Shown here: positions 39,055-50,700 of the stretch, piece after piece | How the letters are laid out: the number at the start of each line of letters is the position of its first letter | Position numbering within the stretch: position 1 is the stretch's first letter | IMG/VR virus record: IMGVR_UViG_3300020411_000719 | Coordinates: 1-57,204 of that record | Direction: 5' to 3' (one strand) | DNA: 57,204 nucleotides | Origin: a virus | Made by a program: the position numbers and the translations under genes | The notes under the pieces: model-generated | Database searches by the model: none | What the model was told of the DNA's origin: nothing | The model's input: the letters and a program-made list of their open reading frames with translations, nothing else

Positions 39055-42000
39055 ATGGCGAGGACGATACCTGGTTCTGGTGCTTCTATCAAACCATTAT
39101 TCAACGAAGTATTTGGTGTTAGAGCAGTCGAAGTTTTGGAAGGAGGGAAGGATTATACTTCTGCGGATCCACCAAGACTAACTGTTACTGGTTGTGGCAC
39201 ACCAGATGAAGAAGCAATACTCTATCCTATCATTGACGATGCGTCAGGTAGGATTGTCCATGTACGAGTATTAAACAAAGGGAGGGGTTATGATCCACTC
39301 AGACTCAACATTTTACCAACTTCTGATACGCCAAACGTTGTTACGTCATTTGACATTAATAGAATATGGCAAAGCAATCCGCAGTCAACGACAACAGCAT
39401 CATTTTCAGGAGCAACAGACAGACTAACTATTGTTTCAGATAATCATCCAAAACCTGCTGACTATGGCACAGAAAGAGCACCAGGTGGTGGACCTTTAGT
39501 AGATAGAAATTTCAATCAAGCATTCGTATATAGAGGTGGTAAGGACGTACCTGCTGCTGAACCAAGACCTGACCAGAAGAATAAGGCTTTGGGTATTATG
39601 GCAAATGGAGTGTTACTCCATACTCCAGAATGGGGACAAGGACATAGTGATGTCCCTGTAGGATTCAGTTTAGATACTGTAAAGTCATCATTCATTAAAA
39701 ATAGTGATGTTTATGGTGGTGCAGTTGATAATAACGTTTATTATTATCATTCAAATAAACTAATCAATCATTTAGCATTAAAGAATGGACCATTTCAAAA
39801 TGGTTTCATACAAACATTCACTTGGAATATTAAAACAGAATTTGATAACTTAATGCTTCCTGTTGGTAACGTCTCTGAGACGATGGGAAGTGTTGAAGTT
39901 GGTAGACTTATTGAAAAAGTTGGTGGTAATGCAACATGTGAAGTTGCAAAAATTGTTAGAAATGGTTCTGGTATTGTCCAGAGAGTATATGTAAGACTTG
40001 TTAATGGCACATTTGCTAATGGAGATAATCTGTTAGGTGCAAATGGTTTCCAAATGACCATTAATAATGACCCTACTACATTCCCTAATGGTCTTTTCTA
40101 TATTAATTTTGGACCTGATGCTGCTGAATTTGGTAGTTTTGATGTTAATGGATGGTATCTATCACCTGAAAACATTAAGGTTCAAAGAAATTATCTAATT
40201 AAGTGGAATCAATCTGATACAAGTAACCAACCTTCTCAGACACATCAACATGGTCACCCAATGCAATTCAGTACCACACAAGATGGTCTGTTAAATGGTG
40301 GCACACTATACACAAATAGCACTGGATCAGATGCTGGTTGGGCAACTGATTACGAGAATGAGTTTATGCCACTCTTCTTGATGAATGCTGATGAGACTAA
40401 TAGAATCTATTATTACTGTAAGTATCACAGATATATGTCTGGATATACTGGTGATGAAGGATATATGATTCTTGATTCTACAGTAGAGAATTTTACACCA
40501 ACTAATAATTATTACGTTACAGATTTCTTTGCTACTGGTCCTGACTACGGTAGACATGCAGATGGACATTCTAAGATTTTAGGTATGTCCTATGATGGAT
40601 ATCCAATCTATGGACCTTGGGGATACAATTCTTCTGGTGTTGCTGCTAGAGAAGTATCAGGATATAGATTAAAAACTGGTGTTGAAATTGACGGTGCTAG
40701 ACCTGCTGTTGTTACAGCATCTACAGTAACACAGACTATTACCGTATCTAATGGCAAATTCTATGTCGGTGGTAGTGAAGTACAATTCTTAAATTTATTC
40801 AGAGGTAAGACATACGTTTTCAATCAGGATCATGCTACTAATAATAGTAACTTCCTGTTATTAAGCACACAAGAAAATGGTTGGCAAGCGGCTGGTACTG
40901 CTAATGGTGATACTTCAATCTTACATACAGAAGGTGTTACCTATGAGTTAGATGGAGTTGCTAAGACATATACAGAATATATTTCAGGATTTAATGCTGC
41001 AACCCAAAGACGTTTAACATTTGCTCCCAGAACAGATTGCCCTAGACTACTTTATACATTCTCATATTCAACAGCTGATATGGGATTTAGATTAGTCCAA
41101 GATGGTTACTTAATGGGTGACCTAACTCAAGACTATATCTGGGATTCTGCTGTTTCTGGTGCAACTTTAGATAAGTTTAATGGTAGATTTGCTACTACTC
41201 CAGAGTATCCAAACGGCACTTATGCTTACTTTATGACAGAGGATAGTTCAGGTAATCCTGTTTATCCTTATGTTATTGGACCTCAGTTTAGAGGAGTACC
41301 TACATTTGAAGGTGATACTTTAGGAGATGTTCCTACAGAATTCCCTAGTGGTGCAGAAGGTGAAGTTGTATTGGGAACAGGTGCTGATGCTGGTAAAGTT
41401 TCTTACATTAGGATGGAGAAATTTGGTGATGGTTACTTTGGTACAGCAGAAGCAAAGATTTTAGGTGGTGGAGGTACTGGTGCTACTGCAACTCCTACCG
41501 TCCAAACTGTTACAGGTCTTGCATTATTAAACCCAGGTAGAAGTTTTGCTACTCCTCCTACTCTAATTGTTGAAGGTGGTGGTGGACAAAACGCTAAAGG
41601 TGCTGCAAAGATTGATGTTACAGGTAAGGTTACATCTATTAGTGTTGTAAATGCTGGTGAATTCTATCAAGAACCACCTTATGTTTTAATTACTGGTGGT
41701 GGCGGTATTGGTGCTAGAGCAACTGCTCAAGTAAGTCAAGGTAAAATTACTGGTATTACAGTAACAGAGCAAGGTCAAGGATTTACCTCTGCTCCTAATG
41801 TTATCTTTACTAAGTTAGTTAATCTTAAGAGGAAGACTGCTGCTAGACAGTCACTTAACTCTACAGCATTCTATCTAACTGGACTACTAGCAAATATGAC
41901 TGCTAGTCAGACTGAGATATATGTTGATTCTACAGACGCATATCCAGGTTCAGGTAAATTAATTATTGGAAATGAGACAGTTTCATATTCTTCCAAATCA

Positions 42001-43203
42001 AGAGAGAAGTTTAGTAATGTAACAAGAGGTCTTAATTTCAACTATGACCAACGTGTTATTCTTGATAGTGGACAGAATCTATCTGATGGCACTTCAAACT
42101 ATAAGTTTAATGTTGGTGACCGAGTAATTAGAAGGGTTGAAAATGCCCAGAACAAGATAGCAAAAGTATATGACTGGAATGCTCAGACAAGAGAATTACT
42201 TGTAGCATTTGAAGTTGATGAATTGGCATTCATTGATGCAGGTATTCCATCTACAGAAGATGCAATTGTACAGTTTGATGCTGGTGTTGCTGATTCTGCT
42301 AACTCAGGATTCCAACCACACGTGGTATTAAACTCACCTGGTGATGTTATTACTACATTAACAGTACCTATTACAACATTACAAGATAAGAAATTCCAAG
42401 ATATCGCAGAAAACTCTGGTGCTGGAGACGGTATTCCTGACCTAGTAAATACAGGAACAGAATTTGAAAACCAAATATCACTCGAAGGTGGTATATTCAG
42501 TTCACTTTATGGTATTGAGGAAACTCAGGGTGGCACAAACACAACCCTATTCCAAGCTGGAGACAGTATTAAAGATGCAGACATTCCATTCAAGTATGCA
42601 ACAATTACATCTGCTGGTGCATTGAATGAAGGTGTGCCTCATACAGCATTAATGGAAATCACTATTGATGCTAATGATGGTAATGGAAATAATTATGCAG
42701 TTAATGAAGTGGTAACTGGTGATGTATCTGGTGTTAAAGGCACTGTAGTGTCTTGGAACCCAAGCACAGGTAAACTGATAGTTGGTGATATCATACCATT
42801 TAATACAGGTAATGTTAACGTTGGTGTTGCTGGTTACTTGTATAAATTCTCCGATACAGGAACTATAATAGATTTCAATATACAGAATGCTGGTACTAAC
42901 TATAGCTCAGTACCAGGAGTTACTATTGAAGCTATTGGTGATATACAGGCAACAGGTACAGCAGTCTTAACTGCTGCTGGAGACCAAGTTGCATCTATAA
43001 CCATAACTAATGGTGGTTATGGATATAAACAGACTGTAGACAATACATATAATATTCACCCAACAATAACAATCGCTGCACCTTCAAGTGGCACAACCGC
43101 AGTTGCACAAGCGATTTTAGGTGGTGAAAAACTGGTAGGAAACGGTGGTGCTTCTTATCGAATTAAGAGCATCGAGTTCCAAACAATAGCAAGGACTCAG
43201 TAA
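39055..43203 (+). CDS. YHYH-domain virion protein with cupredoxin-like motif (1,382 aa)
   Basis: The start is 3 nt after the previous stop. The N-terminus has a single GSGY-like unit. A cupredoxin-like segment follows, with HGHPMQF (His401) and IYYYCKYHRYMSG (Cys455, His458, Met461). A YHYH domain then spans about residues 490-760, with DGYPIYGPWGY and FNGRFATTPEYPNGTYAYF. Inside or beside it lies a second cupredoxin-like copy (FRGKTYVFNQDHA ... LLYTFSYSTADMG) lacking the Cys and His ligands. The rest contains GGGG-type GSGY repeats near 800-930 and further beta-rich units to the C-terminus. The YHYH domain resembles the one in the giant protein. It is probably part of the tail or baseplate adhesion apparatus. 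Confidence 0.85.
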   Translation: MARTIPGSGASIKPLFNEVFGVRAVEVLEGGKDYTSADPPRLTVTGCGTPDEEAILYPIIDDASGRIVHVRVLNKGRGYDPLRLNILPTSDTPNVVTSFDINRIWQSNPQSTTTASFSGATDRLTIVSDNHPKPADYGTERAPGGGPLVDRNFNQAFVYRGGKDVPAAEPRPDQKNKALGIMANGVLLHTPEWGQGHSDVPVGFSLDTVKSSFIKNSDVYGGAVDNNVYYYHSNKLINHLALKNGPFQNGFIQTFTWNIKTEFDNLMLPVGNVSETMGSVEVGRLIEKVGGNATCEVAKIVRNGSGIVQRVYVRLVNGTFANGDNLLGANGFQMTINNDPTTFPNGLFYINFGPDAAEFGSFDVNGWYLSPENIKVQRNYLIKWNQSDTSNQPSQTHQHGHPMQFSTTQDGLLNGGTLYTNSTGSDAGWATDYENEFMPLFLMNADETNRIYYYCKYHRYMSGYTGDEGYMILDSTVENFTPTNNYYVTDFFATGPDYGRHADGHSKILGMSYDGYPIYGPWGYNSSGVAAREVSGYRLKTGVEIDGARPAVVTASTVTQTITVSNGKFYVGGSEVQFLNLFRGKTYVFNQDHATNNSNFLLLSTQENGWQAAGTANGDTSILHTEGVTYELDGVAKTYTEYISGFNAATQRRLTFAPRTDCPRLLYTFSYSTADMGFRLVQDGYLMGDLTQDYIWDSAVSGATLDKFNGRFATTPEYPNGTYAYFMTEDSSGNPVYPYVIGPQFRGVPTFEGDTLGDVPTEFPSGAEGEVVLGTGADAGKVSYIRMEKFGDGYFGTAEAKILGGGGTGATATPTVQTVTGLALLNPGRSFATPPTLIVEGGGGQNAKGAAKIDVTGKVTSISVVNAGEFYQEPPYVLITGGGGIGARATAQVSQGKITGITVTEQGQGFTSAPNVIFTKLVNLKRKTAARQSLNSTAFYLTGLLANMTASQTEIYVDSTDAYPGSGKLIIGNETVSYSSKSREKFSNVTRGLNFNYDQRVILDSGQNLSDGTSNYKFNVGDRVIRRVENAQNKIAKVYDWNAQTRELLVAFEVDELAFIDAGIPSTEDAIVQFDAGVADSANSGFQPHVVLNSPGDVITTLTVPITTLQDKKFQDIAENSGAGDGIPDLVNTGTEFENQISLEGGIFSSLYGIEETQGGTNTTLFQAGDSIKDADIPFKYATITSAGALNEGVPHTALMEITIDANDGNGNNYAVNEVVTGDVSGVKGTVVSWNPSTGKLIVGDIIPFNTGNVNVGVAGYLYKFSDTGTIIDFNIQNAGTNYSSVPGVTIEAIGDIQATGTAVLTAAGDQVASITITNGGYGYKQTVDNTYNIHPTITIAAPSSGTTAVAQAILGGEKLVGNGGASYRIKSIEFQTIARTQ

Positions 43204-43207
43204 CCTT

Positions 43208-43215
43208 GATAAATA
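43208..43215 (+). promoter_or_regulatory. T4-like late promoter motif (GATAAATA)
   Basis: GATAAATA lies 30 nt upstream of the gp8 start codon, in the only gap (41 nt) between the 1,382-aa gene and gp8. Confidence 0.7.
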
Positions 43216-43244
43216 GACAAAGGACATTAAGTACCTATAGTTAA

Positions 43245-44777
43245 ATGGCAGCGTTATTAACAGATCAATTTAGAATCTTTTCTGCTCAAAAATTCATTAA
43301 AGCACTCGAAGGTCCAATATCGACACAGAGTGACTCCGATGCTGGAGCAACTAGAGACAGGGTTTATATCTTTATTGGTAGACCTCAAGCTTGGGATGAT
43401 GAAAACTCACCTCCACAAGCAGTAGACTCCTTTTTGGAATTTTCGTCTTCCTATGACGATATGATTTCACTGAAGCGTGTATTAGCTGCCGACACGGTTC
43501 AAGTGGTACGTCGTATCGACTGGGTAAGTCCTGAGCAAACTACTGGTGGTCTAGGTTTCACCTATGACATGTATCGTCACGATTACTCACCAAGTAAAAC
43601 AGCATCATCTGGTGCTACAAAACTATACGATTCTGACTTTTATGTTGTAAACAGTCAGTATCAAGTCTATAAGTGCATATATAACGGTACAAGTCCATCC
43701 GACCCAAATGGTAAACCTTCCACAGTGGAGCCGACAGGTACTTCAACAAGTATTATCACTACCGCCGATAGCTATCGTTGGAAGTATCTTTATACTATTC
43801 CTGTTGCTTCCGTTTTAAAATTCTTTAGTAATGACTATATGCCTGTTTTCACCAATGATGCGGTGAAGACAAATGCTGTTGCTGGTGAAATTGATACCGT
43901 TGTGATAAACTCAGCAGGGTCAGGATATAACAATGGAACCTATGACAATGTTGCTATTAACGGCGATGGGACTGGTGGTCGTGTCTCAATTGTCGTCGAT
44001 GGTGGTCGCATTATTTCTGCTACTGTTACTTCTGGTGGTACTGGCTATACCTTTGGTAAAATTAGTATTGACAATATTACAGGTATTGGTACTGGTACTG
44101 GCGGTCAGGTGGACGTTATCATTCCTCCTCCTGGTGGTCATGGATATGATCCAGTGGTGGAGATGGGAGCGTTCAGGGTAATGATTAATGCCAAACTCTC
44201 ATATGATGAGGGTGCTGGTGACTTCCCTGTAGATAATGACTATCGTCGAATTGGTCTTATCACTAACCCATTAAAATTCGGCACAACTGAATTACTTGCT
44301 GACTTAACTGTATCAGCAGCTAAAGCAGTTATTTTCTCACCTACATTCCAAGGTAACTACGTCCCTGATGAAATCATCACTCAGACAAGAGTAGTCGGAG
44401 GTACTAACGTTACGGCTCGTGGTAGAGTCATTTCATGGAATGCAACTACAAAGCTTTTGAAATACTATCAAAACGCAGTTGATGGTATATTCCCAGAAGT
44501 AACTGGTACTCTTAATGAATTTGATGGATCTAACGTAATTAGTGGTGCGACGAGTGGTGCAGCAGGTGCTCCTGATGTTAACTTCCCAGCCGTCCCTAAT
44601 TCCTCCTCACGTACCATCAACAATACTGAATATGATTTGGGTATGAAATTTAACAATGGTTATGCAAAACCTGAAATTAAATCCAACGATGGTCAAATCA
44701 TTTACATCGATAACAGGAGATCCATTAGTCGTGCAAACGACCAAATCGAAGACATTAAAATCGTAATAGAATTCTAA
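43245..44777 (+). CDS. gp8: Baseplate wedge protein gp8
   Basis: The 510-aa product is a T4 gp8-like wedge subunit (T4 gp8 has 334 aa). Typical parts are the N-terminal LLTDQFRIFSAQKFIKAL, RVYIFIGRPQAWDDENSPP, then YVVNSQYQVYKCIYNG and YRWKYLYTIP. Residues about 220-310 hold an insert with GSGYNNGTYDNV, SGGTGYTFGKISI and GGHGYDP, the same beta-repeat type as in the big virion proteins, which accounts for part of the extra length. The C-terminus NRRSISRANDQIEDIKIVIEF returns to the family core. It has its own late promoter and precedes the DUF4815-type gene by 1 nt. Confidence 0.88.
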   Translation: MAALLTDQFRIFSAQKFIKALEGPISTQSDSDAGATRDRVYIFIGRPQAWDDENSPPQAVDSFLEFSSSYDDMISLKRVLAADTVQVVRRIDWVSPEQTTGGLGFTYDMYRHDYSPSKTASSGATKLYDSDFYVVNSQYQVYKCIYNGTSPSDPNGKPSTVEPTGTSTSIITTADSYRWKYLYTIPVASVLKFFSNDYMPVFTNDAVKTNAVAGEIDTVVINSAGSGYNNGTYDNVAINGDGTGGRVSIVVDGGRIISATVTSGGTGYTFGKISIDNITGIGTGTGGQVDVIIPPPGGHGYDPVVEMGAFRVMINAKLSYDEGAGDFPVDNDYRRIGLITNPLKFGTTELLADLTVSAAKAVIFSPTFQGNYVPDEIITQTRVVGGTNVTARGRVISWNATTKLLKYYQNAVDGIFPEVTGTLNEFDGSNVISGATSGAAGAPDVNFPAVPNSSSRTINNTEYDLGMKFNNGYAKPEIKSNDGQIIYIDNRRSISRANDQIEDIKIVIEF

Positions 44778-44778
44778 G

Positions 44779-47700
44779 ATGGCACAGAATACCAACCTAA
44801 ACGTCACTCCCTATTATGACGACTTTGATAAAAGTAAAAACTTTTATCGAGTGTTATATCGCCCTGGCTTCCCGATACAAGCTAGAGAGTTAACTACTTC
44901 ACAGTCCATCTTACAAAACCAGATAGAAAACATTGGTGGTCATCTCTTTAAAGATGGTGCAATGGTTATTCCAGGTCAAGTTGGTTATGACCTGAATGTC
45001 GATTGTATCATGCTACAGGAGAGTTTCTTAGGAGCAGAAGTTGAAAATTATAGGTCTCAATTAGACGGTTTAATTATAGAAGGTCTAACATCTGGTGTTA
45101 GAGCAAAAGTATTATATAGTATTTCATCTACCGATTCAGATAAAGGATATATTACTATCTACGTTAAGTATATCGAATCAGGTGGTACAAAAAATGACCA
45201 AGGAACATTCTCCAATAACGAGCAGTTAATTACAGAGAAGGAAATTACATTTGGTACAACTCTAATTGAGATTGGTTCACCATTTGCACAATTACTTCCT
45301 ACTGCTGCATTACAAACTGGTAGTGTTGCTTATGTCCAAACAGGTGTCTACTACATTCGTGGTTTCTTTGTAGACGTACCTTATCAGTATATTTTATTAG
45401 ATCAATATGGAAACACCCCATCCTATCGAGTCGGACTTGACATCCAAGAGTCTATCATCACCCCCGAAGATGACTTATCACTCAATGATAACGCAGCAGG
45501 CACATCTAATTATGCTGCTCCTGGTGCTCATAGGTTCCGAATAACCACAAAATTAAATAAGAAACTTTTAACAGACGACGCAGATAAAGATTTCATTGAA
45601 TTACTTCGTATCAATGGGTCTAAGATTGAGAAACTCGTTGACCGTTCAGCTTATGATGAGTTAGAGAAATCATTAGCATTAAGGACATACGAAGAATCTG
45701 GCAACTATGTTGTATCTGATTTCCAGATCACCATGAGACAAAACCTCTCTGATGGTTTTAATAATGGTGTTTATACTACTGGTCAGACTACTTCTGGTGG
45801 TGTAACTGCTGCTGAGAATCTATTTTCAGTAGAGTTAGGTCCAGGTCTTGCTTATGTTAGAGGTTATAGAATTAAAACGTTATCCCCAACTTATGTTGAC
45901 TTAGAAAAACCAAGGGATACAGACTCAGTACAAAACAAAATCATTCCATTTGAATTGGGTAACTGGGCAAGAATTAACAACATGTATGGTTTCCCTAATC
46001 TAACAGGTTCTACTGTACAAAATAACTATCAAGTTATTGAGTTGCGTGATACTTATTCAGGTACTCCTGGTGACCAGCAAGGTAATCTTATTGGATATGC
46101 TCGTACTGCTGCTATTGAGCATGTTGAAGACCCTGATAATACTTTCGGTAACCCTGATGACAAATATAAGATAAACATCTTTGATGTACAGATGTTTACT
46201 TTGGTTACTCTATCATCTGCTAAGTCAGTTGACCAAGGGTCAATACTTGTAGGTGGTACATCTGGTGCAAGAGGATATATTGTTAACACAGTATCATCCA
46301 ATGATGATTGGATTTTATATCAAGTAGAAGGTACATTCGTAAAAGGAGAGATGCTTTTACTCAATGGTGAAAATGTTGACACCATTGCTGATGTCCATAG
46401 TTATAAGTTCTCTGACACTCGTCAGTTACTTACAAGAGATGAGAGCACAAGTGCAGTTGAATTTACTGCTGACTTGGTTCTTGAAGATATTCTTAGACTA
46501 GAAGGTGACTCATTCACTTATGATGCTACTGGTGGTTCTGAAAAGATTACTGGTTTAAACTCTAACTTCGCTATTGACTTACGTCCTGGTGATAGAGTTT
46601 ACTTTAGCTCAACTAAGTATGTTGATATTGATAAGGTAACTCCAGGTAGTTTAAGTTCTACTGGTATGTCTAGCATATTTAATTATGGTAACCAGACTGC
46701 TAATGTAACTCCTGGTGCTGGTGCTGCTGCCCCTTCTGCTGGAGAATATACAGTATTGGTTAGATACCGTGGTAAATTACAAGGTATTGATAATGCTGAC
46801 CTATTCAGTCCAATGCCTAAGAAATACATCAAGAGTATTTCTGACGAATCATCTATTGTTAGAAGGACATTTGATGCACAAACTGTTGCTTCAAATGCTG
46901 TATCAATAACTCTACCTGAGAATGAGCAGTTTGTTGCATTAGACCAAGAGCATTATAATATTACTGTATTAGCAGGTAGTAATAGCACACACCCTGTAGG
47001 TGACCAACTTGCTATTAACACTACTAACTCTGGTAGTGTAGGTTATTGCACATTCACAACATCTGATAGGACTACTCTATCGATTGCTAACCTAACAAAC
47101 ATTACTTCTATTAAAGTTACAGCAACAGTATCTAAGAACGTAACTACTAAGAAGACAAAATCAATGAAAGAGATGTTTGTCTTGAAAGTTAATAAGACAA
47201 TTAGAAGTCTCGATAAGCCTCAGTATGGTTTGACATTCTCCACACTGTATGGCACAAGAATTGAAGATAAAGATATATCATTAGGTTTAGTTGATGCATA
47301 TAGATTACATGCTATCTACGAATCATATGATGATAATGAAGCAGTTGTACCAAGTGTAACTCTAGTTGAGCCAGTATTCTTTGCTACTAATACTATCGTT
47401 ACAGGTAGAACATCAGCAGCAAGAGCAAAGGTTGTTGAATTTGCATCTGCAAGTTTGAAACTAAGTCTTGTTTATGTTGGTGATACTCAGTTTGTACCAG
47501 GTGAAACTATTACTGGTCAAGATAGTGCAGGAAATGCAATCACTGGTATTATCAATGACGGTGCAGCATCAGTTGTTAAAGGATCTAAAGTTGTTACTGA
47601 CAACTTCTACTTAGAAGATGGTCAGACAGGATTTATATACGATACAGCAAGATGTATTCGTAAGAAAGGTGTTTCAAAACCAATTCGTCAGTTGAAGATT

Positions 47701-50700
47701 GTTTGTGATTTCTATCAGCATTCTTCTACAGGTGATTACTTCTCTGGTCAATCATATCTTAATACAGCATATACAGATATTCCATTCTTTAATGTCAACT
47801 TCTTGGCAGATTACTTAGATTGGAGACCAGGTGCTAAGAATCTTTATAGTGATGCAGGTACAATTAATACTCCTGCATATGTAAACTGCTCTACTTTTGA
47901 CTTTAAGTCAAGAGTATTCACGATTGGTGGCACAACTAACTCTACTATCTTTGATATTCCTAAGTTAGATAGTGATTTCCGTTGTGACTTTGATTGGTAT
48001 CTACCTAGGACTGATAAGATATTCTTACTTCCTAATGGTGAATTCCAGATTGTTAAAGGTAAGTCATCATCTGAACCACAAGACCCAGATAGTCTAAAAG
48101 ATGGTATGCATCTTGCTACCCTTAAGCATAGACCATATGGATTTGGAGATGATAACGATACCGTAATTAAGAGGTCTGATAATAGACGCTATACTATGAG
48201 AGACATTGGTGCTCTTGAGCGTAGATTAGACCAAGTTGAGTATTATACTTCACTCAACATGCTTGAAACTGATACTTTCAATACTACTATTGTAGATTCT
48301 ACTGGTAAGGATCGTTTCAAAAATGGATTTATTGTTGATGACTTTGCAGATCATAGTAAGTCAGATACATCCCATGAAGATTTTGGTGCTTCATTAGACT
48401 TTAGAGAAGGTATTTGTAGAGCATCTCACTATACAACTAACGTTGCCTTAATACTTAATACTACATTATCAACAAACTATCAGGTAACTGGTCCACTAAT
48501 CTCGTTACCTTATACAGAATTTAAAATCATTGACCAACCTTATGCTTCCAGAGTTGAAAACGTTAACCCATTTAACGTCTTCACATATATTGGACGTATT
48601 GATTTAACTCCATCATCTGATGATTGGATTGATACTGAAAGACTACCTGAAAGAGTTATCCCAACTGAGGGTGATTTCCAACAAGTATCTGGTGAATTAG
48701 GTGTTGACCAGAATGGAATGTTACCTATTGAGTGGGGATCATGGCAGACTAACTGGGGTGGTGATGAAGAAGTTATTTCCTCTGAGGTTGTACATAACCA
48801 GCATTGGATAGCAGAAGATATTGGTAAGTCACCTCGACCTGATGTATGGGATGGTCGTGGTATGCGTCGTATTAACAGAGTTACTACGATTAGAGTTAAT
48901 GCAGGTCAGTCAAGAGAAGGTATTAGGACTAGAGTTGTACCAAGGATTGATAGAGTATCACAGGGTGATAGACTTATATCTGCAACTACTATACCTTGGG
49001 TAAGGTCAAGAAACCTTGCTGTGAATGTTGTCCGTATGAAGCCTAGGACTCAATTCTTCACATTCTTTGATGGCACAAATATAGATGGTTATATAATGCC
49101 TAAGATTATTGAGTTAGTTAAGGATCCTGCTGTGGATGCTAGGACAAACTCAACTCCATTTGTTATTGGAGAAACCGTTGTAGGTGAGACAAGTGGTGTA
49201 AGATTTAAAGTTGCAGCACCTAATGATAAGTTTGAATACAGTCCATATGATGATACTGCAACTGCTACATCATATGCATCAACTACTGCATATCTAAACA
49301 TCGACCTTGACTCTCTTGCAGAGCAAGCAGTTGGTGATTACTATGGTAATATGCAAGTTGGTGAGATTCTAACAGGTGCTTCAGGTGCTAAAGCAGTTGT
49401 TAAAGATAGAAGAGTCCTTTCTGATAGATTAGGTCAATTCTCTGGGTCATTCTTTATTCCAAATCCAGGTGTAAATACTAACCCACGTTGGGCTACTGGT
49501 AGTAGGACATTACGTTTTACTACATCTGATTCAGATAGTAGACTTGCTGGTACAGTAGATTCATCTGCTGAAACTGAATACTCAGCAACAGGTACATTAA
49601 ATACAGTCCAAGAAAATATTCTTGCTATAAGAAATGCTGAAGTTGTCCGTGATACAGTAACAGAAGAAAGAGTTATTAATACCACTAGGACAGAGACAAG
49701 ACAGATTGGTTGGTATGACCCTCTTGCACAATCATTTATTTGTGACGAAGAAGGTGGTGTATATCTAACTTCTGTTGACGTTTACTTCAATACAAAAGAT
49801 ACAAACATCCCTATCTCAATGCAGATAAGGACTATGGAAAATGGTTATCCTACGAAGACCATTCTTCCATTCTCTGATACAACTTTAAACCCATCACAAG
49901 TTCAGTTATCTGAAGTTGGTGCGGTTGCTACTAAGTTTACATTCAGAGCACCAGTTTATATTCCTCAGTCTCAAGAGCATTGTTTCGTATTGCTCTCTGA
50001 CTCCAACTCATATCAGGTTTGGATATCTCGAATGGGTGAGTTAGATATTACTGGAGACAGGACTATATCTGAGCAGCCATATGCTGGTGTGTTATTCAAA
50101 TCACAAAACGCATCTACATGGACTGCTGACCAATACGAAGATTTGAAGTTTAGTATCTATAGAGCAGAATTCGATAATAGTGGTAATACTCAGGTTACAT
50201 TAAACAACGCTAAACTAGGTGTTGGTAATAAAGGTGTATTAGCACTGAGAAGAGATCCTATTGAAACTTTCCAACCTCAAATTCGTTTAGTACTTAACTC
50301 TACAACACTACCATATACTGTTGGTGCTAGAGTTTATCAGAAGACAACTCTTGCAGAAGGTACAATTGTTAAAGTTGAAACCTTAACTGCTGGTGTTGCT
50401 ATTACATTAGATAATATCTCAGGTACATTTGCACAAGGTTCTTCTGCTGGTGGTACCGTAACTAACCGTATCGTATCATCTAAGACAACTGCTGCAATGA
50501 CTGTAACAGGTGCATCTGGTGCATTTACTGTTGGAGAAACCATTACTGGTAACTCCTCTGGTGCTCCAACTGCTGTTGTAGGTACTTGGACAGACAATGG
50601 TGGTGGTGCAGCAACGTTTGCATTGACATCTGTCTCTGATGACTTTACCAACTCAACTGAAGTTATAACAGGTGGCACATCTGGTAAGACTGCAACTGTT

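Noticed and set aside
39050-39057. AATAAATG resembling a late promoter
   Set aside because: It ends within the ATG of the next gene, too close to serve as its promoter, and has a mismatch in the core.
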